A stretch of 64,000 bases of DNA from Bacillus sp. MM2020_1. Lineage in GTDB: Bacteria; Bacillota; Bacilli; Bacillales; Cytobacillaceae. Shown in pieces: positions 16,607-24,378 of the stretch. A program made the position numbers and the translations under genes. A model generated the notes under the pieces. That model had not been told where the DNA came from, searched no databases, and worked only from the letters and a program-made list of their open reading frames with translations. Each line of letters opens with the position of its first letter. Position 1 is the first letter of the stretch. The stretch lies in contig JAANMP010000006.1 in NCBI GenBank assembly GCA_011250595.1, forward strand, positions 81,895 through 145,894, in the 5' to 3' direction.

Positions 16607-17658
16607 GTAAGTATAAAAATTTCCGTTTATTTAATGGCCAATTATCCTTTTTATTGGATCGAAAAGCTACTATAACCCTCACCGTCCTTCTTGTAGTTAC
16701 TTTCCTTGTTTTTGTCGTAAGCACGGGAAGCGGTGAAATGAAAATTAACCCGCTGACTGTGGTAAAAGTATTATTTGGCGGCGGTCCTGAGATGGAAAAG
16801 CTGATTATTACATCCTTTCGCCTCCCAAGAATTATTGTTGCTTTAATGGTGGGTATATCTTTAGCGATTGCCGGTGGTATTTTACAAGGTATGATTCGCA
16901 ATCCACTTGCTTCCCCGGATGTATTAGGGATTACCGGGGGAGCAGCAGCTGCCGTTGTTAGTTTCTTAGCGATTTTTAGTGATAAAAATCATTCCTTAAC
17001 GGTTAGTATTGCATGGCTGCCATTAGCAGCTTTTATAGGTGCAACAGTGGTCGGATTTATAGTTTATTTCCTTGCTTGGAAAAATGGAGTGTCACCAATC
17101 AGGCTGGTGCTGATTGGGATCGGGATTTCCACTTTAATGCAAGCAATCACCACATTAACGATGGTTATGGGGCCGATATATCAGGCGAGCCAAGCGAATA
17201 TCTGGATTACAGGAACTGTTTACGGATCCAATTGGAAAAATGTAGCCATTCTTGTCCCGTGGACGGTTATCTTCGTGATTATTGGGTTGGCAGTGGCGCG
17301 TACGATTAATATTCAAGAGCTTGGTGAAGAGGTGGCGACAGGATTAGGCGGTAAGGTCCAAAAACAGCGTTTTCTCTTATTAATGATTAGCACCGCCTTG
17401 ATTGGTGGTTCCGTTGCCTTTGCGGGTGGGATCGGCTTTGTCGGCTTAATGGCACCGCATATGGCGAGACGTTTGGTTGGTTCCTCGTTCGGAGCACTAC
17501 TTCCGACGAGCGCCTTAATCGGTGGCATTCTTGTCATGATTGCCGACTTAATTGGTAGAACCCTGTTTTCACCATTAGAGGTTCCAGCTGGTGTGTTCAC
17601 TGCTGGGATTGGGGCACCGTACTTTATTTACTTACTTTTTAAAACCAGAAATTCATAA
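16603..17658 (+). CDS. Siderophore ABC transporter permease (FecCD family), second subunit
   Basis: Second FecCD subunit, 351 residues; heterodimer partner of the preceding gene. Seen: SFRLPRIIVALMVGISLAIAG, NPLASPDVLGITGGA and GIGFVGLMAPHMARRL. Its ATG overlaps the previous stop codon (ATGA). A longer cytosolic N-terminus than its partner precedes the first membrane segment. Confidence 0.92.
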   Translation: MSKYKNFRLFNGQLSFLLDRKATITLTVLLVVTFLVFVVSTGSGEMKINPLTVVKVLFGGGPEMEKLIITSFRLPRIIVALMVGISLAIAGGILQGMIRNPLASPDVLGITGGAAAAVVSFLAIFSDKNHSLTVSIAWLPLAAFIGATVVGFIVYFLAWKNGVSPIRLVLIGIGISTLMQAITTLTMVMGPIYQASQANIWITGTVYGSNWKNVAILVPWTVIFVIIGLAVARTINIQELGEEVATGLGGKVQKQRFLLLMISTALIGGSVAFAGGIGFVGLMAPHMARRLVGSSFGALLPTSALIGGILVMIADLIGRTLFSPLEVPAGVFTAGIGAPYFIYLLFKTRNS

Positions 17659-17673
17659 AAGGAGCTGGCATAG

Positions 17674-18495
17674 ATGATGAATGCGATTGAAACGAGGAAT
17701 TTATCACTTTCCTATGGAGAAACTCTCATAATTAATGAATTAGATTTGAAGATTCCCAAAGGTGAAGTCACCGTGTTTATTGGCGGAAATGGCTGCGGAA
17801 AATCAACGCTGCTTCGTTCAATCGCTCGTCTCTTGAAGCCAAAGTCTGGTGCTGTTTTGCTTGAAGGGAAGGCCATTGCCAAGCAGTCCACGAAGGAAAT
17901 TGCCAAAAAAATGGCGATTTTACCACAGTCGCCTTCAACGCCGGAAGGATTAACGGTCCTTCAGCTCGTTAAACAGGGCCGCTATCCGCATCAAACCTGG
18001 TTAAAGCAATGGTCTGAGGAAGATGAGAAAAAGGTCAATGACGCCCTTAAAGCGACACGATTAGAGGACCTGAAAGAAAGAACGGTTGATTCGCTATCAG
18101 GCGGTCAGAGGCAGCGAGCCTGGATTGCGATGACACTGGCTCAAGATACGGATATTATCCTCCTTGATGAACCAACCACTTACCTGGACATGACCCATCA
18201 AATCGAAATCCTCGATTTGCTGTTTGAATTAAATGAAATGAAAAAGCGAACCGTTGTCATGGTGCTTCACGATCTCAACCTAGCTTGCCGTTATGCTCAT
18301 AATGTGGTGGCTATCAAGGATCAAAAGGTATATGACCAAGGGAAACCGGAGCATGTGATCAATTACAGCCTCGTCAAAAATGTATTTGGCATGGAATGTG
18401 AAGTAACAGTGGACCCACTATTTGGGACACCACTCTGCATTCCTTATGGAAAAGGGAGATGTATCCTTAACAAGGCGGTAGCGATGAATGGATAA
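17674..18495 (+). CDS. Siderophore ABC transporter ATP-binding protein (YusV-like)
   Basis: Cytoplasmic ATPase, 273 residues. Walker A GGNGCGKST, Q-loop ILPQSP, signature LSGGQRQR, Walker B DIILLDEPTTYLD and H-loop VMVLHDLN. The sequence order and neighbours (a YusU-like gene downstream) match B. subtilis yusV, a shared ATPase for several siderophore systems. The AGGAGC-type site precedes the double ATG start. It overlaps the next gene by 8 nt. Confidence 0.9.
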   Translation: MMNAIETRNLSLSYGETLIINELDLKIPKGEVTVFIGGNGCGKSTLLRSIARLLKPKSGAVLLEGKAIAKQSTKEIAKKMAILPQSPSTPEGLTVLQLVKQGRYPHQTWLKQWSEEDEKKVNDALKATRLEDLKERTVDSLSGGQRQRAWIAMTLAQDTDIILLDEPTTYLDMTHQIEILDLLFELNEMKKRTVVMVLHDLNLACRYAHNVVAIKDQKVYDQGKPEHVINYSLVKNVFGMECEVTVDPLFGTPLCIPYGKGRCILNKAVAMNG

Positions 18496-19267
18496 ATTAT
18501 TCAGGGAAAATCAATTGCAAAAGTACAGATTCAATCCCAGCTTAAAGCAATCATTTAATGTTACTGATCTCTTAGATGAGTCATTCCTTAAAGACTTTTT
18601 GAAAAATTTATCCTCCGCCATTACGGCACCGTCCGAAAAAGTGGCTGCTTCCATTTTTATTAAACGCTATGCCTTTTTAGCCGTCATGTCGCTTTATGCA
18701 ATGACTGCCTGGAATAAAAAAATAAATGTATCATTAGAAAATATTAAAATGGAATTACCCGAACAGGGGAAAGATTGGCTGCCAGGGATCGCATTAAAGG
18801 ATGCTGCCTTACAGGACTGGGATGGAAACGACCGCTCAGAATGGCGTGCGAGCATTTTAAATGACTTGTTTGCGAATAACATTTATCCACTAATCTTCCA
18901 ACTGGAAAAAACAGTCGGAATTTCGAAGTTAATTCTGTGGGAAAATATTGCTGTCTACGTATTTTGGCTTTATGAAACGGAACTAAAAGATTATGATCGG
19001 GCTGCAGAGGATTTCCACTACTTAATTTCTGAAGCCCAAGGGTCGTTGTTTGGCAGCTACAACTTAAATCCTCTGCAAAAGTACTTTGCAGAAAAAACGT
19101 ATTTGGAAGAATGCGATGCAGAGGTAAGGGTAAGAAAGACCTGTTGCTTTACATATCAACTGCCGGCGGACAAACGCTGCAAAACATGCCCATGTACCCA
19201 TATTGCTAAAGACAGAAGGTGTCATGATGGAGAAAACATTTGCGAAGCAGTTCGAAGCTTTGCTTGA
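18488..19267 (+). CDS. fhuF: FhuF-like siderophore-iron reductase ([2Fe-2S] protein)
   Basis: Cytoplasmic protein of 259 residues, likely releasing iron from imported ferric siderophore by reduction. The only strong signature is C-terminal: CC, ten residues, then CxxC (TCCFTYQLPADKRCKTCP), the FhuF-type [2Fe-2S] motif. Position as last large gene of the Fur-boxed uptake operon supports the role. The start overlaps the ATPase gene by 8 nt. The end overlaps the next small gene out of frame by 44 nt. Confidence 0.82.
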   Translation: MDKLFRENQLQKYRFNPSLKQSFNVTDLLDESFLKDFLKNLSSAITAPSEKVAASIFIKRYAFLAVMSLYAMTAWNKKINVSLENIKMELPEQGKDWLPGIALKDAALQDWDGNDRSEWRASILNDLFANNIYPLIFQLEKTVGISKLILWENIAVYVFWLYETELKDYDRAAEDFHYLISEAQGSLFGSYNLNPLQKYFAEKTYLEECDAEVRVRKTCCFTYQLPADKRCKTCPCTHIAKDRRCHDGENICEAVRSFA

Positions 19268-19478
19268 AAAATATAGTGAACTATTGGTTGGCGAAGCCAC
19301 CGATGAGACGAAGGAGAAGGTAAAGATGTGGGCTTTGTATACCCATATCGCCAAGTCAATGCCTGCATTAGCTAAGCATTGGAATGGGCTCTATCCAGAT
19401 GCAAAGGAAGAAATGAAGCAAATCATTAATGAAATTAAAGTGATGAACGAACAGCATCGCTCCTCTTCTCAAAAATAA
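19224..19478 (+). CDS. yusU: DUF2573 (YusU-like) small protein
   Basis: An 84-residue soluble, acidic/basic helical protein with KQFEALLEKYSELLVG and KVKMWALYTHIAKSMPAL. It resembles B. subtilis YusU, which also lies beside yusV; function unknown. The ATG pair at 19224/19227 has AAGG 5-6 nt upstream. The first 44 nt overlap the FhuF-like gene in another frame. An upstream TTG at 19203 lacks a ribosome site. Confidence 0.75.
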   Translation: MMEKTFAKQFEALLEKYSELLVGEATDETKEKVKMWALYTHIAKSMPALAKHWNGLYPDAKEEMKQIINEIKVMNEQHRSSSQK

Positions 19479-19486
19479 GTATATAC

Positions 19487-19518
19487 AAAAACCGGAAGCA
19501 CCACTGCCTCCGGTTTTT
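19487..19518. terminator. Bidirectional terminator after siderophore operon
   Basis: AAAAACCGGA and TCCGGTTTTT arms. Serves the iron operon and the convergent coat-protein gene. Confidence 0.88.
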
Positions 19519-19522
19519 GCCA

Positions 19523-19870
19523 TTATTGAAGGGTGCCGCCAGATGGAAGCTGATTCATGTATCCTTGAAACTGCTGGTAGGACTGCTGCAGCTTTTGCTG
19601 GTCCGCGGCTTCGATAGCATACCAGCCCTTTTTAAACATCAAATCATAAAGTTCACGCTGGCAGTTTTGTGTTTCCGAAAAGATTTTCATAATATCCTGA
19701 TATAATCCTTCGTGACTTGCTTCATGCAAAGGCATTGTATAAGCACTTGTTAAATATTTTTCCGTTGCCAATAAATCATTAATAAAATCACGGTCATTCA
19801 TTTGCGGGGTTTTTGGTACTTGGGTCTCAGGGTTTTTAATCTTTTGCTGTTGACTTTGATTTTGGTTCAT
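19523..19870 (-). CDS. Spore coat protein, CotF-like
   Basis: A 115-residue Gln-rich protein. The N-terminal 25 residues are polar and low complexity. The core NDRDFINDLLATEKYLTSAY followed by HEASHEGLYQDIMKIF is typical of CotF-family coat proteins, which form ferritin-like helical bundles. An AGGAGG-type site precedes the ATG. Probably made in the mother cell. It is followed on the same strand by the end of the iron-operon terminator and preceded by a second coat-like gene. Confidence 0.8.
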   Translation of the reverse strand: MNQNQSQQQKIKNPETQVPKTPQMNDRDFINDLLATEKYLTSAYTMPLHEASHEGLYQDIMKIFSETQNCQRELYDLMFKKGWYAIEAADQQKLQQSYQQFQGYMNQLPSGGTLQ

Positions 19871-19891
19871 GTCATTCTCTCCTCCTTTTCG

Positions 19892-20212
19892 TTATTGCAT
19901 ATTATTTAAGGGCTGCTGCTGGTTGGCATGTTGACCTAAGTGACCTAGGATCTGTTGATAGTGCTGCTGGTGCATTTGGCTAACTTTTTCCGCTGCGGCT
20001 TTAATTTCAGGGTCCTGACATTGCCCAGCAAAAAAGTGTGCTTTCTTCGCAGACAGCAAGTTCCATGACATCATATCGGTTAAATAAAGAGCATCCTTTG
20101 TTGATACGACTCCGGGAGGTTCTTGCATCCTCGTTTGCTGATTTTGCATATTCATATTCTGTTGACTTTGCATGTTATTCATATTGGGCATATTCATATT
20201 TTGTTGCTGCAT
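19892..20212 (-). CDS. Spore coat protein, Gln/Met/Asn-rich CotF-like paralogue
   Basis: A 106-residue protein. The first 30 residues are Met/Asn/Gln repeats (QQQNMNMPNMNNMQ). The core STKDALYLTDMMSWNLLSAKK and a C-terminal Gln/His-rich tail resemble small coat proteins of the YusN/CotF group. In B. subtilis a yusN gene occupies this neighbourhood. AGGAGG lies before the ATG. Likely one operon with the downstream CotF-like gene (21-nt gap). Confidence 0.72.
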   Translation of the reverse strand: MQQQNMNMPNMNNMQSQQNMNMQNQQTRMQEPPGVVSTKDALYLTDMMSWNLLSAKKAHFFAGQCQDPEIKAAAEKVSQMHQQHYQQILGHLGQHANQQQPLNNMQ

Positions 20213-20275
20213 AATAACCCTCCTAATTCAATGTAATCTTTACGACTTTATGGTCTCTCAAACAGGAACTTTTAT

Positions 20276-20312
20276 GCAAAAAGAGAAACAGGCCGATGTG
20301 CTCAGCCTGTTA
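20276..20312 (-). terminator. Terminator of the 44-residue gene
   Basis: On the minus strand AACAGGC and GCCTGTT enclose an 11-12-nt loop, followed by TCTCTTTTT. Confidence 0.8.
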
Positions 20313-20315
20313 TCT

Positions 20316-20450
20316 TCATCCTCTTTTAAATTGGTTATTCTGGCTGTTTTTTTTGTCAACGTGCGCTTCCTCATTGCCCGGACCGCCATTGCCCTTCACA
20401 CTTGCCGCACTAACGCCCGCTTTTGAAGGATCCTTTTTCATTTTCGCCAT
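20316..20450 (-). CDS. 44-residue basic protein, possible small acid-soluble spore protein
   Basis: ATG 20450 with GAGGTG 6 nt upstream; reads MAKMKKDPSKAGVSAASVKG, then a Gly/Asn-rich middle and a basic end QNNQFKRG before TGA. The composition (Lys, Asn, Gly, no aromatic but one Phe) and the spore-gene neighbours suggest a minor SASP, perhaps SspL-like. I could not match it to a named family with confidence. It has its own terminator. Confidence 0.65.
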   Translation of the reverse strand: MAKMKKDPSKAGVSAASVKGNGGPGNEEAHVDKKNSQNNQFKRG

Positions 20451-20541
20451 TGTTATCACCTCAAGAAATAGGATGCCCATTTATAAATAAATATTTAAAA
20501 ATTTATTTTTCAAAAAAATTTAAAAATTCCACGTTTAATGA

Positions 20542-20570
20542 TTGCACAAATTTTCTAAATATTCTATAGT
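20542..20570 (+). promoter_or_regulatory. Putative sigma-A promoter of fadNAE
   Basis: TTGCAC, 17-nt spacer, TATAGT. Its predicted transcript start is about 40 nt before the FadR operator. Confidence 0.6.
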
Positions 20571-20618
20571 AGTTAGTAACGAGACTCATTCAATTGTGAA
20601 TTTTTTTTGACTAAAAAA

Positions 20619-20636
20619 TGAATGAGTATTCATTCA
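20619..20636. promoter_or_regulatory. FadR operator
   Basis: TGAATGA, GTAT, TCATTCA: perfect half-sites of the Bacillus FadR (TetR-type) operator, immediately before the fadN ribosome site. Long-chain acyl-CoA would relieve repression. Confidence 0.85.
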
Positions 20637-20654
20637 AATTCGAAGGGGGAGACA

Positions 20655-23042
20655 ATGTTGAACCAATTAATTAAAAAAGCAGCTGTCCTAGGATCCGGAG
20701 TTATGGGGTCAGGAATCGCTGCCCACCTAGCAAATATCGGCATCCCAACACTATTATTGGATATTGTGCCACGAGAACTAACAAAAGAAGAAGAAGCAAA
20801 AGGTCTTACATTACAAGATAAACAAGTTCGCAATCGTATGAGTGCAACGTCCATTCAAAAGTTATTAAAGCAAAAACCAGCCCCACTCGCAGTGAAAAAG
20901 AATTTAGCATTGATTGAAGCTGGCAATCTAGAAGACGATTTAATCAAACTGAAAGACGTAGACTGGGTTATTGAAGTAGTCGTAGAGAACCTCAACGTCA
21001 AGAAACAGGTGTTTGAAAAGGTTGATCAATACCGTAAACCAGGCAGCATTATCAGTTCAAATACATCAGGAATCTCAGTTGAAGCAATGGTCGAAGGGCG
21101 TTCTGAAGATTTCCAAAAGCATTTCCTTGGCACACACTTCTTTAACCCGCCGCGCTATCTGAAATTACTTGAGGTGATTCCTACTCAATATACGGCGCCG
21201 GAAGTACTTTCATTCATGAAAACTTTCGGTGAGGATGTCTTAGGAAAAGGTGTGGTTGTGGCGAAGGATACGCCAAACTTTATCGCTAACCGGATCGGAA
21301 CTTACGGTCTCCTCGTTACTGTACAGGAAATGCTGAGGGCAGGCTTAAGTATCGGTGAAGTTGACTCGATTACAGGACCGTTAATCGGCCGCGCAAAAAG
21401 TGCAACCTTCCGTACCCTTGACGTGGTTGGATTGGATACCTTCTATCATGTCGCTAATAACGTCTATGAAAAAGTCGAAGGCAAAGAAAAGGAAGTTTTT
21501 GAAATCCCTTCCTTTTTGAAAGCAATGGTTGAAAAAGGCTGGCTTGGCAGTAAATCAGGTCAGGGCTTCTTTTTGAAAAAAGGGAAAGAAATTCTTGAAC
21601 TCGATCCTGTGACATTAGAATATGGACCTCGTAAAAAGCTGTCCACACCTGCAGTTGAACTTAGCAAACAGGAAAAAGGCACCGCCAATAAATTGAAAGC
21701 GCTTGTATATGCCGACGACCGGGCTGGACAATTCTTATGGAATACAATGGCACAGTCGCTTGTCTACTCTGCCCAGCTATTAGGCGATATTGCTGATGAT
21801 ATTGTATCCATCGACCGTGCGATGAAATGGGGCTTTGGCTGGGAAACAGGCCCATTTGAAACATGGGATGCAATTGGCGTTGAAAAGTCCGTTACGAAGA
21901 TGAAGGAAGCAGGCCTTGAAGTCCCAGCATGGGTTACGGAAATGCTCGAAAAAGGACATTCCTCCTTTTATTTAGAAGAAAATGGTGAGCTGTTTTTCTA
22001 TGATAACGGACAATATCGATTGGTAGAATTCAATCCGAAGGCGCTCGATCTTAAAAAAATCAAGAACCAAAAAGGTGTTATTAAAAAGAATAGCGGGGCA
22101 AGTCTGATTGATATCGGAGATGGCGTGGCACTGCTAGAATTCCATTCACCGAACAATGCTATTGGTCTTGATATCGTTCAAATGATTAACTATGCCGTCG
22201 AAGAAGTGGAAAAAAGCTATAAGGGACTTGTCATCGGCAATCAAGGAAAGAACTTCTGTGTCGGTGCGAACCTAGCAATGATGCTCATGGAAGTGCAGGA
22301 TGACAATATTTATGAACTGGATATGATTGTCCGCCACCTTCATAGTGCGCTGTTGAAAGTGAAATACAGTCCTAAGCCGGTTGTCGCTGCTCCATTTGGA
22401 ATGACACTTGGCGGCGGTGCTGAGGTTTGTCTGCCTGCTGCACATATTCAGGCATCAGCAGAAACCTATATGGGTCTAGTCGAAGTGGGTGTTGGCTTAC
22501 TGCCAGGTGGAGGCGGAAACAAAGAGCTTTATATGAAGCACTTAGAAAACCTTCCAAACGGTGTACCGTTTGACCTGCAAACGATCGCCAATAAAGTGTT
22601 TGAAACGATTGCAACCGCAAAAGTTTCAACTTCGGCTGAAGAAGCACGTGAAAATAATTATTTAAGTAAGTCTGATGGAATCAGCTTTAATAACGACCAT
22701 CTGCTTTATGATGCAAAGCAGGCTGTCCTCGCTTTACATGAAAAAGGCTATAAAGCAAAAGTTCGCCGCAAAGTTCCAGTCGTTGGTGAAACGGGTTATG
22801 CGACCTTGTTACTCGGTGCTGAAGCAATGCGTCTATCAGGGTATATTTCAGAACATGATTTAAAAATTGCGAAAAAAATTGCCTATGTCATAGCCGGCGG
22901 TAAGGTGCCGTTTGGTACGGAAGTAGATGAGCAATATTTATTGGATCTCGAAAGGCAAGCATTCTTAAGCCTTATTTCGGAGCCAAAATCCCAGCAGCGC
23001 ATGCAGCATATGCTTGTGAAGGGGAAACCGTTAAGAAACTAA
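20655..23042 (+). CDS. fadN: 3-hydroxyacyl-CoA dehydrogenase / enoyl-CoA hydratase
   Basis: Two-domain beta-oxidation enzyme of about 795 residues. N-terminal NAD-binding fold with VLGSGVMGSGIAAHLANIG, then the dehydrogenase core NTSGISVEAM, FLGTHFFNP and VAKDTPNFIANRIG. A C-terminal crotonase-like domain (about 480 onward) has IGNQGKNFCVGANLAM and GGGAEVCLPA. Sequence and order match B. subtilis FadN. ATG 20655 has GGGGGAG close upstream. An in-frame ATG at 20622 lies inside the FadR operator and is rejected. First gene of fadNAE. Confidence 0.95.
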   Translation: MLNQLIKKAAVLGSGVMGSGIAAHLANIGIPTLLLDIVPRELTKEEEAKGLTLQDKQVRNRMSATSIQKLLKQKPAPLAVKKNLALIEAGNLEDDLIKLKDVDWVIEVVVENLNVKKQVFEKVDQYRKPGSIISSNTSGISVEAMVEGRSEDFQKHFLGTHFFNPPRYLKLLEVIPTQYTAPEVLSFMKTFGEDVLGKGVVVAKDTPNFIANRIGTYGLLVTVQEMLRAGLSIGEVDSITGPLIGRAKSATFRTLDVVGLDTFYHVANNVYEKVEGKEKEVFEIPSFLKAMVEKGWLGSKSGQGFFLKKGKEILELDPVTLEYGPRKKLSTPAVELSKQEKGTANKLKALVYADDRAGQFLWNTMAQSLVYSAQLLGDIADDIVSIDRAMKWGFGWETGPFETWDAIGVEKSVTKMKEAGLEVPAWVTEMLEKGHSSFYLEENGELFFYDNGQYRLVEFNPKALDLKKIKNQKGVIKKNSGASLIDIGDGVALLEFHSPNNAIGLDIVQMINYAVEEVEKSYKGLVIGNQGKNFCVGANLAMMLMEVQDDNIYELDMIVRHLHSALLKVKYSPKPVVAAPFGMTLGGGAEVCLPAAHIQASAETYMGLVEVGVGLLPGGGGNKELYMKHLENLPNGVPFDLQTIANKVFETIATAKVSTSAEEARENNYLSKSDGISFNNDHLLYDAKQAVLALHEKGYKAKVRRKVPVVGETGYATLLLGAEAMRLSGYISEHDLKIAKKIAYVIAGGKVPFGTEVDEQYLLDLERQAFLSLISEPKSQQRMQHMLVKGKPLRN

Positions 23043-23115
23043 CTTTACAGGCTCAACCCACATGAGCCCGACCAGAAAAATAGATTAATAATTTGACAGA
23101 AAGCGAGGGAATTAC

Positions 23116-24291
23116 ATGAGAGAAGCGGTAATCGTGGCCGGAGCCAGGACCCCGGTAGGTAAAGCGAAGAAAGGTACGCTTGCCCATGTTCGCCCGGATG
23201 ATTTGGGGGCATTGGTGGTAAAGGAAACATTAAAGCGTGCTGGAAACTATGAAGGAAATATCGATGATTTAATCATTGGTTGTGCGATGCCTGAAGCAGA
23301 ACAAGGCAACAATATGGCCCGCAATATTGGGGCATTAGCAGGACTCCCTTATACGGTCCCTGCGATCACAGTCAACCGTTTTTGTTCTTCAGGACTACAG
23401 GCGATTGCTTATGCAGCCCAGGGAATCATGCTAGGGCATACCGATACAGCAATCGCTGGCGGTGCCGAATCGATGAGTATGATTCCAATGATGGGGCATG
23501 TGGTCCGTCCAAATATCAAACTGGCAGAAACAGCCCCGCAATATTATATGGGCATGGGTCACACCGCCGAGCAAGTAGCCATTAAGTATGGGATTTCCCG
23601 TGAGGATCAAGATGCCTTTGCTGTAAGAAGTCATCAGAAGGCAGCAAAAGCAATTGCTGAAGGGAAATTCGTTGATGAAATTGTTCCGGTCGATGTGACA
23701 ATCAGGAACGTTGGCAATGACAATAAGCTTGTCGAAAAAACGATTCAATTTTCAATGGATGAAGGTGTTCGTCCGGATACGAACCTCCAAACCTTAGGTA
23801 AACTTCGCCCAGCTTTTTCAGTGTCAGGCACCGTAACGGCCGGTAATGCCTCACAAACGAGTGACGGGGCGGCAGCATTAATGGTGATGGACCGTGAAAA
23901 GGCAGAAGCACTTGGCCTTAAGCCATTAGCAAAGTTCAGGTCCTTTGCCGTTGGCGGTGTACCGCCTGAAATTATGGGGGTCGGACCAGTTGTCGCGATT
24001 CCAAAAGCTGTCAAACTTGCTGGTCTAGAGCTATCAGATATTAACCTGTTCGAATTAAATGAAGCTTTCGCGTCACAATCGCTGCAAGTTATCCGTGAAC
24101 TTGGCCTAAACGAAGAAATCGTCAACGTTAATGGCGGCGCCATTGCCTTAGGACATCCGCTTGGCTGTACGGGTGCTAAACTCACACTCACGCTAATTCA
24201 CGAATTAAAACGCCGCAACGAACAATTTGGAGTTGTGACTATGTGTATCGGCGGCGGCATGGGTGCAGCCGGAGTCTTCGAACTACTCTAA
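23116..24291 (+). CDS. fadA: Acetyl-CoA C-acyltransferase (3-ketoacyl-CoA thiolase)
   Basis: Thiolase of 391 residues performing the last beta-oxidation step. The nucleophile Cys is in [14 protein letters not shown] (about residue 89). GHPLGCTGA carries the catalytic His region, and [14 protein letters not shown] the second Cys. Second gene of the fad operon, 73 nt after fadN, with GAGGG upstream of the ATG. Confidence 0.95.
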   Translation: MREAVIVAGARTPVGKAKKGTLAHVRPDDLGALVVKETLKRAGNYEGNIDDLIIGCAMPEAEQGNNMARNIGALAGLPYTVPAITVNRFCSSGLQAIAYAAQGIMLGHTDTAIAGGAESMSMIPMMGHVVRPNIKLAETAPQYYMGMGHTAEQVAIKYGISREDQDAFAVRSHQKAAKAIAEGKFVDEIVPVDVTIRNVGNDNKLVEKTIQFSMDEGVRPDTNLQTLGKLRPAFSVSGTVTAGNASQTSDGAAALMVMDREKAEALGLKPLAKFRSFAVGGVPPEIMGVGPVVAIPKAVKLAGLELSDINLFELNEAFASQSLQVIRELGLNEEIVNVNGGAIALGHPLGCTGAKLTLTLIHELKRRNEQFGVVTMCIGGGMGAAGVFELL

Positions 24292-24329
24292 ATCATTTTG
24301 GGCTGCCCTTAGACATATACCTGTTACAA

Positions 24330-24349
24330 GGGGGCGGCTAGATGCCCCC
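24330..24349 (+). other. fadA-fadE intercistronic GC hairpin
   Basis: GGGGGC, 8-nt loop, GCCCCC. No T-run follows, so it is a processing or stability hairpin rather than a terminator (inference). Confidence 0.55.
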
Positions 24350-24351
24350 AT

Positions 24352-24366
24352 CTAATCAATGATTAG
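24352..24366. promoter_or_regulatory. 7-1-7 palindrome overlapping fadE ribosome site
   Basis: CTAATCA-A-TGATTAG. Its last two bases start the AGGAGG ribosome site of fadE. Could be a protein site or an anti-ribosome-site structure. Confidence 0.5.
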
Positions 24367-24378
24367 GAGGAATTAATA

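Noticed and set aside
20172..20490. Two plus-strand frames opposite the 44-residue gene
   Set aside because: Neither has a ribosome site; both are antisense to coat-like or 44-residue coding DNA.
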